38,780 nucleotides of DNA from Oryzomonas sp. (lineage in GTDB: Bacteria; Desulfobacterota; Desulfuromonadia; Geobacterales; Pseudopelobacteraceae): assembly GCA_031292255.1 (NCBI GenBank), contig JARLHN010000030.1:1-38780 (forward strand). The letters run 5' to 3'. A program made the translations under genes and the position numbers. Positions 1 through 7,254 of this stretch are shown here, one piece after another (position 1 is the first letter of the stretch; each line of letters begins with the position of its first letter). The notes below the pieces were generated by a model, which made no database searches, was not told the origin of the DNA, and saw nothing but the letters and a program-made list of their open reading frames with translations.

Positions 1-126
1 ACTGTTCTACAGATTCTTGAGGTCAACTTGTTCGAGAAAAAGCCCATTTCATCGCTGGTTGCAGAGGCACTGAAGCGAAATCTCGATACCCATGATTGCA
101 ACCAACTAAACTTATTCAACTATTAA
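1..126 (+). CDS. C-terminal fragment of an IS4-like transposase (5' part lies outside the window)
   Basis: The frame is open from the first base and ends at TAA 124-126. It encodes 41 residues beginning TVLQILEVNLFEKKP and ending NQLNLFNY. The pattern LQIL..LFEKxPI followed by a NQLxLFN tail is typical, as I recall it, of the C-terminus of IS4-type DDE transposases common in Geobacter genomes. No catalytic residue falls inside the window, so the family call rests on the tail alone. The stop codon is directly followed by a probable terminal inverted repeat, and the last 15 bp overlap the 3' end of the opposite-strand hemerythrin-PAS gene, which fits an insertion boundary. Confidence 0.65.
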   Translation, partial: TVLQILEVNLFEKKPISSLVAEALKRNLDTHDCNQLNLFNY

Positions 127-139
127 CCGGACAGTAGTG
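1..139 (+). mobile_element. Right end of an IS4-like insertion sequence
   Basis: The element end is inferred from three facts: the transposase fragment stops at 126, the segment TTAACCGGACAGTAGTG at 123-139 looks like an IS terminal inverted repeat, and the opposite-strand sensor gene loses its expected continuation exactly here. The other end and the target duplication are outside the window, so the boundary is good to only a few bases. Confidence 0.5.
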
Positions 140-1002
140 ATCTGACTTAAAAGTTCTTCAGCCTGTTTAATCCCCGAAATATCCGTAGAAGAGGCAATGA
201 ATCCCAGTAGTACGTTGTTGGAATCTATGCGTGGCAGGATTCGTTCTAGAAACCAATGGTAAGTTCCTTTGTGATGGCGCAGTCGATACTCAACTTCAGC
301 CGGCTGAGGGGCCGTCAATATTACGCCAATTTTTGCCAGATATGCCTCGCGGTCATCGGGGTGAATGAATTTTGCCCACTCGATACTATGAGCGGAGTCT
401 TCATTGACTCCAACAAATTCACTCCATGCTTTATTGATAAAACCACGATCACCCGTGGCATCGGAAACCCAAATAAGGACAGGCGTATGATCCGAAATGA
501 GCCTGAAGCGTCGCTCGGTTTCAGTAAGGGCTCCCAACAGCAAGCGCTCGACAGACGATATTTCAAATAGTGGTTGTTCTTCTCTGCAAGTGCCGACATC
601 CTCATTTGCCAGTGCCTGGGCGATTTTCTTGTCGGAACCAAGGATATGGGCAATGAGCCACGTGGTCAGAAATTCCAGTACTTGTTGGGATACCTCCGAT
701 TTCAACAGATCCGGACGTAATATAATTTCCTTTGTTTTTTCCACAAACTCACGGTGCGCCTGCAAGTGGAGCTTTTTCTCCATTTCGTCGAGCGAAGATT
801 TTGACATAATCAGCTCTTCATCGTGAAAATGGACTGTTGCATATTGCATTAGCTGGCTAAAAAGCGTCTGTATTTCAGGCAGCTTTCCGTTCTCTACGAT
901 GGCGGCCGCCAATGAGTTGATAATATCAACCAATATTCGATGTTGTTGATCAACATCCGCAATGCCAACTTCAAAGCTTTTATTCCAGTAGAAGTATTGC
1001 AT
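112..1002 (-). CDS. Hemerythrin-PAS sensor protein, C-terminus cut off by an IS
   Basis: A 296-residue protein with an N-terminal bacteriohemerythrin domain (about residues 1-135) and a PAS/PAC domain (about 165-285). The di-iron ligand pattern is visible: DQQH, HFHDEE, HLQAH and AHILGSD. Such domains bind O2 and commonly signal redox state; the PAS domain probably passes the signal on. I chose ATG 1002 because GGAGG lies 8 nt upstream and the hemerythrin motif MQYFYWNKSF starts there. An in-frame ATG at 1152 with a weaker GAAGG inside the hairpin 1156-1173 would add 50 residues. After the PAC tail (DISGIKQAEELLS) a kinase or GGDEF domain is usual, but the frame runs into the IS repeat and ends with about eight IS-derived residues. 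The effector domain is therefore probably lost. The leader contains a GEMM-like riboswitch. Confidence 0.85.
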   Translation of the reverse strand: MQYFYWNKSFEVGIADVDQQHRILVDIINSLAAAIVENGKLPEIQTLFSQLMQYATVHFHDEELIMSKSSLDEMEKKLHLQAHREFVEKTKEIILRPDLLKSEVSQQVLEFLTTWLIAHILGSDKKIAQALANEDVGTCREEQPLFEISSVERLLLGALTETERRFRLISDHTPVLIWVSDATGDRGFINKAWSEFVGVNEDSAHSIEWAKFIHPDDREAYLAKIGVILTAPQPAEVEYRLRHHKGTYHWFLERILPRIDSNNVLLGFIASSTDISGIKQAEELLSQITTVRLIVE

Positions 1003-1204
1003 AATCCGGCGCCTCCTCTCCGACTCGCAATTGCTGTTGCATTGGATCAATTTGACCGGCACGTCCTCGGTCCTGTCCAGTTTATCTTCTCCCCCGGCAT
1101 CCGTGTCGGAGAGTTCTTGCTTCCCCTCGTCAAGTCCGGGAAAATTGAACATCCAGGTGACCTTCAGGTCACCGTTTTACCAACGCAATCCAAAATGAGC
1201 TGAC

Positions 1205-1253
1205 AAAAAAAGCCGCCAGGATGAGCTTCCGAGTGAAGTTGACATCTGGCGGC
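1205..1253 (-). terminator. Intrinsic terminator forming the riboswitch expression platform
   Basis: Read on the minus strand, GCCGCCAG (1253-1246) pairs with CTGGCGGC (1219-1212). The stem extends inward through ATG/CAT and CTTC/GAAG pairs and is followed by seven T (1211-1205). The 5' arm directly overlaps the 3' end of the GEMM-like aptamer, so ligand binding could compete with terminator formation. Confidence 0.75.
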
Positions 1254-1326
1254 CCGGCTGTCTTTCTCTAATAAGACCCGCAGCTTTCCGTCCCCCATCT
1301 CACGGTGGGGTTGGCTTTTTCAGTTA
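1250..1326 (-). promoter_or_regulatory. GEMM-I-like cyclic dinucleotide riboswitch aptamer
   Basis: On the minus strand the leader reads GCCAACC, then a stem closed by a GUGA tetraloop (CCCCACC-GUGA-GAUGGGG), then GGACGGAAAGC, a second hairpin starting GCGGGUCU, and ends GACAGCCGGGC. This is the order of the GEMM-I class: P2 with a GNRA loop, the receptor strand GGACGnAAAGC, P3, and the AGCCGGG 3' segment. Two positions differ from the consensus I remember (GCAAACC, ACGCAAAG) and P1 pairing is poor. The ligand could be c-di-GMP or 3',3'-cGAMP; Geobacter is known for cGAMP-responsive GEMM-Ib variants and I cannot decide between them. It lies upstream of the hemerythrin-PAS gene on the same strand. 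Confidence 0.7.
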
Positions 1327-1583
1327 TGTCTTGTTGCTGATTTCGCTTGTTGTTATCTGTATAATCAACAGGTTGTACATTAAGTATTTTTTATTATTAA
1401 TGTGTTACGCTCTTTTCTACACCACATAAGCACGTGTTTGCAATTGTAATTTAAGGCATAATAATAACTCTTTGATATAGTTACGATGCATCGCTTGTGA
1501 ATACTACCACCCCCGGCCCCTCCTCTACCGGGACTGCTCCGGTTTGGCTCTCTGTAACGTATCGTCCGCGCAGACTCCATCCA

Positions 1584-1616
1584 CAAAAAAAGAGCCTGCG
1601 TTCCGGCAGGCCCTTT
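1584..1616 (-). terminator. Intrinsic terminator of the 66-residue protein gene
   Basis: On the minus strand GCCTGC and GCAGGC form a hairpin around a short CGGAAC loop, followed by a run of seven T. It sits about 35 bp past the stop codon of the small gene at 1648. I see no gene between 1254 and 1583 apart from the riboswitch. Confidence 0.7.
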
Positions 1617-1647
1617 ATCCTGATAATCGGTGTGTGTTACCATCAGT

Positions 1648-1848
1648 TCAATGCGTGGTGACCTCGACGCAATCCTTGCTTTCCCACGAATCCAACTCCC
1701 CGTTTTCGAGCCTTACCTGAACGGTCTTTCCCTCGTAGGTGCAGCCGAACGAGTATCCTAGCTGCCCGTTTCTCAGGTTGCGGAGGGGAACGCGTTCTTC
1801 CCGCCGCTCGGTCCAATTGCAAACATGATCGAATTGCTTGGTTTCCAT
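1648..1848 (-). CDS. Small hypothetical protein (66 aa)
   Basis: The frame starts METKQFDHVC and ends KDCVEVTTH. The start is set by AAAGGGGGGAG ending about 5 nt before ATG 1848; the frame is open further upstream without a comparable site. It is a charged, soluble protein with three cysteines and no membrane segment or recognisable motif. An intrinsic terminator follows, so it looks like a monocistronic gene. I do not recognise the family. Confidence 0.6.
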   Translation of the reverse strand: METKQFDHVCNWTERREERVPLRNLRNGQLGYSFGCTYEGKTVQVRLENGELDSWESKDCVEVTTH

Positions 1849-2082
1849 ATACTCTCCCCCCTTTCCTTTTATGTTCCGACAACTATAATTATACTCCTCC
1901 GGGGCAACGCTCCGCAAGCCCCCGCTCTCGGGCGCGACTCGACCCTGCTTTGGGGACTGGCCGCGAAAATTGCGTACATTTAATGTTGTCTCCATCTGTC
2001 TGTAACAATCGTACGGTATTTTATATCAGAAAAGACCCATCCAGATTTCAGATGTCTTTGCCACGTCCAAAGGAGGGCCGAC

Positions 2083-2268
2083 ATGACGATTCGCCTCGAC
2101 GAAGACTATTACTACTGGTGTTGCGATTGGTGCGACACGGAAAACCTCGTGCTCTGGGAGCGGCTGTACACCGGCGCCTACTGCGGTGCCTGCCATCGCC
2201 CCATGGGCCTGTCCGACAACCCTCATGAGGTGGTTGCCGACCGCCGGATCAGCGCGGGATCGTGCTGA
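2083..2268 (+). CDS. Small zinc-ribbon-like protein (61 aa)
   Basis: ATG 2083 is preceded by AAAGGAGG at good spacing. The protein carries a CDWC pair near residue 14 and a CGAC pair near residue 35, a spacing that could bind one zinc ion as a zinc ribbon. It has no signal peptide and no membrane segment. Such minimal ribbons occur in regulators and RNA-binding proteins, but nothing here shows a specific role. It stands alone between the opposite-strand small gene and a repeat-rich spacer. Confidence 0.6.
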   Translation: MTIRLDEDYYYWCCDWCDTENLVLWERLYTGAYCGACHRPMGLSDNPHEVVADRRISAGSC

Positions 2269-2331
2269 AGCAAAGGCTTGCGGTGCGGGCATTTACGGAA
2301 CTATAACCGGAACAAAGGTATTGCTTGTCTT

Positions 2332-2348
2332 CCCCTTTTGAAAAGGGG
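2332..2348. repeat. Palindromic GC-rich intergenic repeat, copy 1
   Basis: CCCCTTTT-G-AAAAGGGG forms a perfect 8-bp hairpin. It is the first of a series of C-run/G-run palindromes scattered between genes in this window. The non-coding stretch 2269-2723 holds no gene I can support and consists largely of these repeats. Confidence 0.7.
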
Positions 2349-2421
2349 GATTGATGGGGATTTGCACTTACACAGTTTCCTGCCCGCTATCCTCTTTGAC
2401 CTTTTTGCAGAAAAGGGCTCA

Positions 2422-2507
2422 ACCACCCCCTGCCCCCCTCCTTATCAAGGAGGGGGAAGAGATAGGCGTTTATCCCCCCTCCTAGTTTAGGAGGGGCCGG
2501 GGGTGGT
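2422..2507. repeat. Compound palindromic repeat (two nested hairpins), copies 2 and 3
   Basis: Outer arms ACCACCCCC (2422-2430) and GGGGGTGGT (2499-2507) are exact complements. Between them are two hairpins, CCCCCTCCTT/AAGGAGGGGG (2434-2456) and CCCCTCCTA/TAGGAGGGG (2476-2496). In RNA this would fold as a cloverleaf-like unit. No coding content is visible. Confidence 0.75.
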
Positions 2508-2520
2508 AGCCATTCGAAGC

Positions 2521-2550
2521 CCCCCTTTACAAAGGGGGGAATTGGCCCCT
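2521..2550 (-). repeat. Palindromic repeat with conserved flank, copy 4
   Basis: CCCCCCTTT and AAAGGGGGG form a 9-bp hairpin with a 2-nt loop, followed by AATTGGCCCC. Read on the minus strand it gives GGGGCCAATTCCCCCCTTT, identical over 19 nt to the copy at 15205 between hgcB and hgcA. Confidence 0.75.
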
Positions 2551-2723
2551 ACCTTTTTAGGATTATAGATCGGCTAATTTAACGTCTGGATATAACCTGC
2601 TATTTTGATATCATGAAGGGCGCCCAAGGGTGGCATCCGATCAAGATGCCACCCTTGGCATGCTCACTCTCCCAAAGGTACGTTGTCCGCCGCACCAGGA
2701 CGGCAGCGAAACATCCGGACCCC

Positions 2724-3596
2724 ATGTATTCCAGTCCATTCCTGATCATAAATCCTGATTCCGGCAGTTTCAGCCGCAGACGCATTACGCAGGTGGTCGA
2801 CAGCCTCAAGCGTTCCGGTCTGATCCCCGTCATCCACCCGGTCAGGAATCCCGCCGAGGCACTCCCCTGCTGTCAGGCCATCCGCCGGGTGCAGGAGCAT
2901 CCATTCGTCATCGTCGCCGCCGGAGACGGCACGTTCAACGCCGTCATCAACGGGCTTGGTCCCGGACCGTCAACCCTGGCGGTGCTCCCGCTGGGCACGT
3001 CCAATGTCCTGGCGGCCGAGTTGGGTATATCGTCCCTTGACGACGGCATCGCCCGCATATGCGCGGGCAAAACCAAGCCGTTGTCGGTCGGGCTGCTGGA
3101 GCTTGCGGCCAGCCGCCGTTATTTTGCCCTGATGGCGGGCAGCGGGTTGGACGGGGCCGTGGTGGATGGCGTCAGGCCGGGGGAGAAACGGTTGCTGAAG
3201 CAGGGCGCCTATGCACTGTCGGCGTTCAGGGCGACCCTTGCGTGGGATAGTGAGATGCAGGAGATCGTCGCGGACGGAAAACGCTGCCTCTGCCATACGG
3301 TGGTGGTCTGCAATGCCTCGCGCTATGGCGGCTCGTTCAGGCTCTCACCCAACAGCGACCTTTTCCGTCCCGGTTTTGAGATCGCTTGCGTTACGAGCAG
3401 CCACAGGAGGGGGTACCTGGCGATTGCACGCAACCTCCTCCTGGGCCGTCGGACGCCGGATACCGCCATTACCTGGCTATCCGCCGCAGAGCTCGAATTC
3501 CGGGGTACAAAGGCGATCCAGATCGATGGGGATTTCGTCGGGTACGGCCCGGCAAGGATCACGGCGGTGGCTGATTTTGCCCAACTCATTATGTAA
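2724..3596 (+). CDS. Diacylglycerol/sphingosine kinase-like lipid kinase (YegS/BmrU type)
   Basis: A 290-residue protein from ATG 2724 with the diacylglycerol-kinase catalytic fold. It shows the nucleotide-binding AAGDGTFN near residues 65-72, PLGTSN near 89-94, and QIDGDF near the C-terminus. Members phosphorylate lipid substrates such as diacylglycerol, phosphatidylglycerol or undecaprenol-like lipids with ATP at the membrane; the substrate cannot be read from sequence. No signal peptide or membrane segment is evident. The start is uncertain: the frame is open back to ATG 2613, and neither site has a strong ribosome-binding site. I chose 2724 because the conserved fold begins at once (FLIINPDSGS). 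The secreted protein gene 120 bp downstream may be co-transcribed. Confidence 0.85.
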   Translation: MYSSPFLIINPDSGSFSRRRITQVVDSLKRSGLIPVIHPVRNPAEALPCCQAIRRVQEHPFVIVAAGDGTFNAVINGLGPGPSTLAVLPLGTSNVLAAELGISSLDDGIARICAGKTKPLSVGLLELAASRRYFALMAGSGLDGAVVDGVRPGEKRLLKQGAYALSAFRATLAWDSEMQEIVADGKRCLCHTVVVCNASRYGGSFRLSPNSDLFRPGFEIACVTSSHRRGYLAIARNLLLGRRTPDTAITWLSAAELEFRGTKAIQIDGDFVGYGPARITAVADFAQLIM

Positions 3597-3642
3597 TTCC
3601 GATTGTAATTGGAGGCTCTTGCAAAACTCTTGCAAATTGACT

Positions 3643-3665
3643 CCCCCTCCCTTGACGGGAGGGGG
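3643..3665. repeat. Palindromic repeat between two genes, copy 5
   Basis: CCCCCTCCC and GGGAGGGGG form a 9-bp hairpin with loop TTGAC between the lipid kinase and the secreted protein. There is no T tract, so it is unlikely to be a plain terminator. Its G-rich arm could act as a Shine-Dalgarno sequence for an alternative GTG start at 3673. Confidence 0.65.
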
Positions 3666-3717
3666 TTGGGGGGTGGGTGAAGCTGCAACATTCAGATTTC
3701 ACGGCCAACTTCCCCCC

Positions 3718-5856
3718 ATGTCCCGACTTCTTATTTTGTGTGTCCTTGCCGTCCTTATGGCTTGGCCCGGCCATTGTCTGGCCGCTTCCGGCCGTCCGCT
3801 CGCCATCTCCGTCTTTGCCTCCCAATCCCTTCTCAGCCGGCCGACGGCGCGGTTGGCTGTTGACGACACCATCGTCCTTTTGCGCCATGCTTTTCCAGCG
3901 GCCCTGATCGGCTCCGGCCAAAGGCGTGCCGACGTGGTCATCCGCTTGCCGGAGATGCCGGCCGCAACCGCTTCCGCCCGTCCTGCGGCACCTCCGGACT
4001 GTTCCTATTGCTGGAGGTCTTCGCGCCGCAACGGTGTCACGACCCTTGGTTTGGCCGCCTCGACTCCGGAGGGGGTGGCCTGCGGCCTTTACGCCCTCTT
4101 GCAGGAAAGACTCGCCATACGCTTCATCCATCCACGGGAGACTCTCTACCCCGCCTACCGCTCTTGGCCGCTAAAGTCCGCCTTCACCTTTGCGGGGGCT
4201 CCCCGGTTTCCGGTCCGGGGCTTTCATCTCCACACCCTGCACCCCATCGAACTGGAAGAACCGTTGATGAACCCTGCGCTAGCCGGTGGGTTCGATGAGG
4301 TCAGGGAATACATAGACTGGCTGGCCCGCAACGGCCAGAACACCATGCAATTTTTCCTGCTGCGGGAGATCGACCGCACTGCCTGGATCAGGCATGCCGC
4401 ACGCATCGTCGAGTACGCCCACCAACGCGGTGTGCGCTGCGGGGTGGAGATCTCACTGTCCATGCTCCAGCAGCAGGCATTTCAGTCCCTGGCCCTGCTG
4501 CGCCCGTATCCATCTTATTGCCGTCAGGTGGATGCCACCCTGGCCTGGTTGTTCCGGGTCCGGTGGGATTTCCTCACGCTCGAACCTGCCATGGGAGAGC
4601 ACCTTCCCGTTTTGGGCGGCCTGCTCCCCGACGTGCAGCGCCACATTGAGCGAGAGGTGGCGCAGCGCTACGGCGCGCGGATCATGCTCGCCACCCATGT
4701 CATTCCCTCCGGCCAGGGGGAGCGGGTGCACCGTCCCCTGGAGCCGACCAGCGGCATCCTGATCCATACGGTCATGTGCTATTCCGTCTCGGAGCCGCAC
4801 GCACCGGTCTACGGCAACGCCAACCAGTGCTTCATGCTGGACGCCGCCCGCGAAGAGGTGCGTCGCCGGGAGACATGGTATTGGCCGGAGTCGTCCTATT
4901 GGGTCGGGTTCGACAGCTCGGTGCCGCTGCTGCTGCTCCCCTATCTGGACAGCCGCTGGAGCGACATGGATCAGATGGCCCGCCTGGGGGTGTCCGGGCA
5001 TCTCACCTTTACCTCCGGCTGGGAGTGGGGCTACTGGCTGATGGACTGGAGCATCGCACGCTGGTCGTGGCGTTTCAGCGACAACGGCAGGCCGCGCGGG
5101 GAGACCCCCCTTGCCCCGCTCAACGACCTCCTGCAGGACCAACGGCTTCATGTCCTGTGGGGCGAAGCGCTACGCCTGCAGAACCGCTATCTGAAGGAGC
5201 GCGGCCTGATGCGCTACCTGGCTGCATTGACCCCCTTCTCCGAGCTGCCCCATCCCTTCGACCGCCCCTTTCAACCCGAACCGGGATTCCGGTACGCGTG
5301 GCTGTTGAACGATGCGCCCCCGGGGGAGGCACAGGCCGTTCTCGCGGGACCGGTGGCTGATATGGAATCCTATAGCGTTGCCATGAACTCCGTTGCAACG
5401 CGTATCGATACCAGGCTGGCGCAGCTCGAAGCGGCGCCGGGCAACCATCCGCGCGGTTCGCTTCACGCGGTCCGGGAATTGAGCCGCGGGCTGAGGGTAA
5501 CGGCCTTGCGCGCCCGCCATCGCGCCCTGACCCTGCGGGCGCTCGTGGCGAAGCGGCCGGGGCAGGGCATCCCCCCAGGCCGGCCGGAGGACCTCCTCGC
5601 ACGGGCCGCCATGACCCGGATCGAGGCGTTGGCGCTGGTAGCCCGGCAGGAGTCGGGCTATCGCTACCCGCTGGAGCGGATTGCCCGCCGCACCGACAAC
5701 CTGACAGCCTATTCCTTCGGCTACCTCTATCCGGCAAGCCGGCTGTTCTTCTGGGAGCGCGAGGAGGAACAGGTCCGGCACGAACGCTTCGATGCATTCT
5801 TCATGAACCTGTGGGATTTCCGGCGGACGCTCGGGCTGGGTAGTCTCTTCCGGTGA
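3718..5856 (+). CDS. Secreted protein with glycoside-hydrolase-like N-domain and TIM-barrel-like core
   Basis: A 712-residue protein with an N-terminal signal peptide (MSRLLILCVLAVLMAW, cleavage probably near LAASG). Residues about 30-170 resemble the small alpha/beta domain that precedes GH20/GH67-type catalytic barrels, including the phrase TPEGVACGLYALLQERL. Residues about 180-480 contain alternating strand and helix segments (RGFHLHTLHPIE, WLARNGQNTMQFF, EYAHQRGVRCGVE, YWPESSYWVG) suggesting a TIM barrel. The C-terminal third is helical. I cannot point to the catalytic acids, so enzyme activity is inference. The start is uncertain: ATG 3718 has no clear ribosome-binding site, and GTG 3673 in frame would place 15 residues before the signal peptide. 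It follows the lipid kinase gene on the same strand; a cell-envelope role is plausible. Confidence 0.65.
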   Translation: MSRLLILCVLAVLMAWPGHCLAASGRPLAISVFASQSLLSRPTARLAVDDTIVLLRHAFPAALIGSGQRRADVVIRLPEMPAATASARPAAPPDCSYCWRSSRRNGVTTLGLAASTPEGVACGLYALLQERLAIRFIHPRETLYPAYRSWPLKSAFTFAGAPRFPVRGFHLHTLHPIELEEPLMNPALAGGFDEVREYIDWLARNGQNTMQFFLLREIDRTAWIRHAARIVEYAHQRGVRCGVEISLSMLQQQAFQSLALLRPYPSYCRQVDATLAWLFRVRWDFLTLEPAMGEHLPVLGGLLPDVQRHIEREVAQRYGARIMLATHVIPSGQGERVHRPLEPTSGILIHTVMCYSVSEPHAPVYGNANQCFMLDAAREEVRRRETWYWPESSYWVGFDSSVPLLLLPYLDSRWSDMDQMARLGVSGHLTFTSGWEWGYWLMDWSIARWSWRFSDNGRPRGETPLAPLNDLLQDQRLHVLWGEALRLQNRYLKERGLMRYLAALTPFSELPHPFDRPFQPEPGFRYAWLLNDAPPGEAQAVLAGPVADMESYSVAMNSVATRIDTRLAQLEAAPGNHPRGSLHAVRELSRGLRVTALRARHRALTLRALVAKRPGQGIPPGRPEDLLARAAMTRIEALALVARQESGYRYPLERIARRTDNLTAYSFGYLYPASRLFFWEREEEQVRHERFDAFFMNLWDFRRTLGLGSLFR

Positions 5857-5916
5857 CGGAAACAGCCCGCTTCGCCCTGCCTCCATTGCACGTAACGGCC
5901 ATTTTCATTTTGGGGC

Positions 5917-5945
5917 TTGACAGATCTTCCCAGAGAACGTATTTT
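5917..5945 (+). promoter_or_regulatory. Sigma-70 type promoter of the Fur/PerR-family gene
   Basis: TTGACA at 5917-5922 and TATTTT at 5940-5945 are separated by exactly 17 nt. The predicted transcription start near 5952 coincides with the left edge of the 20-bp operator, so a bound repressor would block initiation. Confidence 0.7.
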
Positions 5946-5951
5946 TCTTTC

Positions 5952-5971
5952 AAACAGGAACCATTCCTGAT
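5952..5971 (+). promoter_or_regulatory. Operator, copy 1 (CAGGAA-N3-TTCCTG palindrome)
   Basis: AAACAGGAACCATTCCTGAT contains the inverted repeat CAGGAA/TTCCTG. The same 20 bp occur in opposite orientation at 6432-6451, ahead of rubrerythrin. Position at the predicted transcription start of a Fur-family gene suggests autoregulation; that this regulator binds it is inference. Confidence 0.75.
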
Positions 5972-5983
5972 TGGGAGAATGCC

Positions 5984-6409
5984 ATCAAACGGGAACAGAT
6001 CAAAAAGAGCATCATCCAGGGGCTCAGGGATAGGGGGCTGAAGCTCACCTCCCAGCGCCTGGAGGTCATAGACGTGCTTACCCGCGACAAGAGCCATCCA
6101 TCCGCCCTGTCCATCTTCAAGAAGGCCCGCGAGAAGTATCCCGCCATAAGCCTGTCCACGGTGTACTATACCCTGGCCCTTCTCAAGAAGCACCGGCTGA
6201 TCAGGGAGCTGGAGTTCGAGACCATGGACAACCGGTACGACATGGATACGGACCATCATCTCAACCTGATCTGTACCAACTGCGGCAGGATCGAGGATTT
6301 CACCGATGCCGTCCCCGTAACGCCCGAGGTGGTGGAGCAAATCACCGGCTTTGCGGCCCACGACATGCGCTTTGAATACTACGGGTTGTGCAAGCAGTGC
6401 CGTTACTAG
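5984..6409 (+). CDS. Fur/PerR-family metal-dependent repressor with a non-standard start
   Basis: The frame encodes a full-length Fur-family protein of about 141 residues. It has a winged helix (IKKSIIQGLRDRGLKLTSQR... LSTVYYTL), the metal-site region (TDHHLNLI) and two zinc-type CxxC pairs (CTNC, CKQC). Fur/PerR proteins sense iron or peroxide and repress defence genes. No ATG, GTG or TTG lies in frame before the conserved N-terminus; the first GTG, at 6074, would delete most of the DNA-binding domain. GGGAG at 5973-5977 has ideal spacing to ATC 5984, which gives IKREQIKKS where relatives would have Met-Lys-Arg. The nearby ATG at 5979 is out of frame. A rare ATC start, a lost start codon, or a one-base sequence error are all possible. 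The neighbours (rubrerythrin, cytochrome c peroxidase) favour a peroxide-sensing role. Confidence 0.8.
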   Translation: MKREQIKKSIIQGLRDRGLKLTSQRLEVIDVLTRDKSHPSALSIFKKAREKYPAISLSTVYYTLALLKKHRLIRELEFETMDNRYDMDTDHHLNLICTNCGRIEDFTDAVPVTPEVVEQITGFAAHDMRFEYYGLCKQCRY

Positions 6410-6431
6410 CGCCATTTGTTTTTACCTGCTT

Positions 6432-6451
6432 ATCAGGAATGGTTCCTGTTT
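6432..6451 (-). promoter_or_regulatory. Operator, copy 2, upstream of rubrerythrin
   Basis: Reverse complement of the 20-bp operator at 5952-5971 with no mismatch. It lies 66 bp before the rubrerythrin start. I could not identify a convincing -10/-35 pair around it. Confidence 0.75.
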
Positions 6452-6517
6452 AAGTGTAAGGTGTTCCGTATCCCCCCATGGGATGCCAGCCAATTACAGA
6501 AAGGAGAAGCGATAGAC

Positions 6518-7090
6518 ATGTCACTGAAAGGAACCCGCACCGAGAAGAACATCCTCACCGCATTCGCCGGCGAGAGCCAGGCCCGCAACCGCTACACCTA
6601 TTTTGCCGCAAAGGCGAAGAGCGACGGTTACGTGCAGATTGCCGAGATCTTCGAAGAAACGGCGAGCCAGGAGAAGGAACATGCCAAGCGGCTGTTCAAG
6701 TTCCTGGAAGGAGGCGATGTGGAGATCAGCGCCACGTTCCCGGCCGGGAAGATCGGGACCACAGCGGAAAACCTGCTGGCCTCCGCCCAGGGGGAACACC
6801 ACGAGCAGGCCGAGATGTATCCGGAATTTGCTGCCATCGCCAAAGAGGAAGGCTTTCCGGCGCTGGCCGCCGTGTTCACGGCCATCGCCGTTGCCGAAAA
6901 GCAGCATGAAAAGCGCTTCAGGGCCCTGCTGTCCAACGTGGAAAGCGACCGGGTCTTCCGGCGGGAGGAGCCGGTGGTCTGGAGATGCCGTAATTGCGGC
7001 TACCTCCACGAGGGACCGGCCGCGCCGGAGCAGTGTGCTGCCTGCGCCCATCCCAAGGCCCACTTCGAGTTGCTGGCCGAAAATTACTGA
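6518..7090 (+). CDS. Rubrerythrin
   Basis: A 190-residue rubrerythrin that reduces hydrogen peroxide in the cytoplasm of anaerobes. The N-terminal ferritin-like four-helix domain carries the di-iron ligands (AGESQARNRY, SQEKEHAKR, GEHHEQAEMY, AEKQHEKRF). The C-terminal rubredoxin-like domain has two pairs, CRNC and CAAC. Start ATG 6518 follows AAAGGAG at good spacing. It is preceded by a Fur/PerR-family gene and the shared operator and followed by a cytochrome c peroxidase, so it belongs to a peroxide-response cluster. Confidence 0.93.
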   Translation: MSLKGTRTEKNILTAFAGESQARNRYTYFAAKAKSDGYVQIAEIFEETASQEKEHAKRLFKFLEGGDVEISATFPAGKIGTTAENLLASAQGEHHEQAEMYPEFAAIAKEEGFPALAAVFTAIAVAEKQHEKRFRALLSNVESDRVFRREEPVVWRCRNCGYLHEGPAAPEQCAACAHPKAHFELLAENY

Positions 7091-7254
7091 CCGACGGAAG
7101 CGGCCCTCCCAGGGGGCGGGGCGCACGAAGAAGCGACCGGGCCATTGTGTTGTCAAGTCGGCGGACGGGACGTTTTCGGCGTGTACCGTGCCCTCTTGGG
7201 GGGCACGGCTGTTCGGATCGCGTCCACCCCATCCCAACCTTAGGAGGAATACCC

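Noticed and set aside
1380-1643. A minus-strand frame of 87 codons
   Set aside because: It runs through the terminator of the small gene at 1648 and has no ribosome-binding site or coding character.
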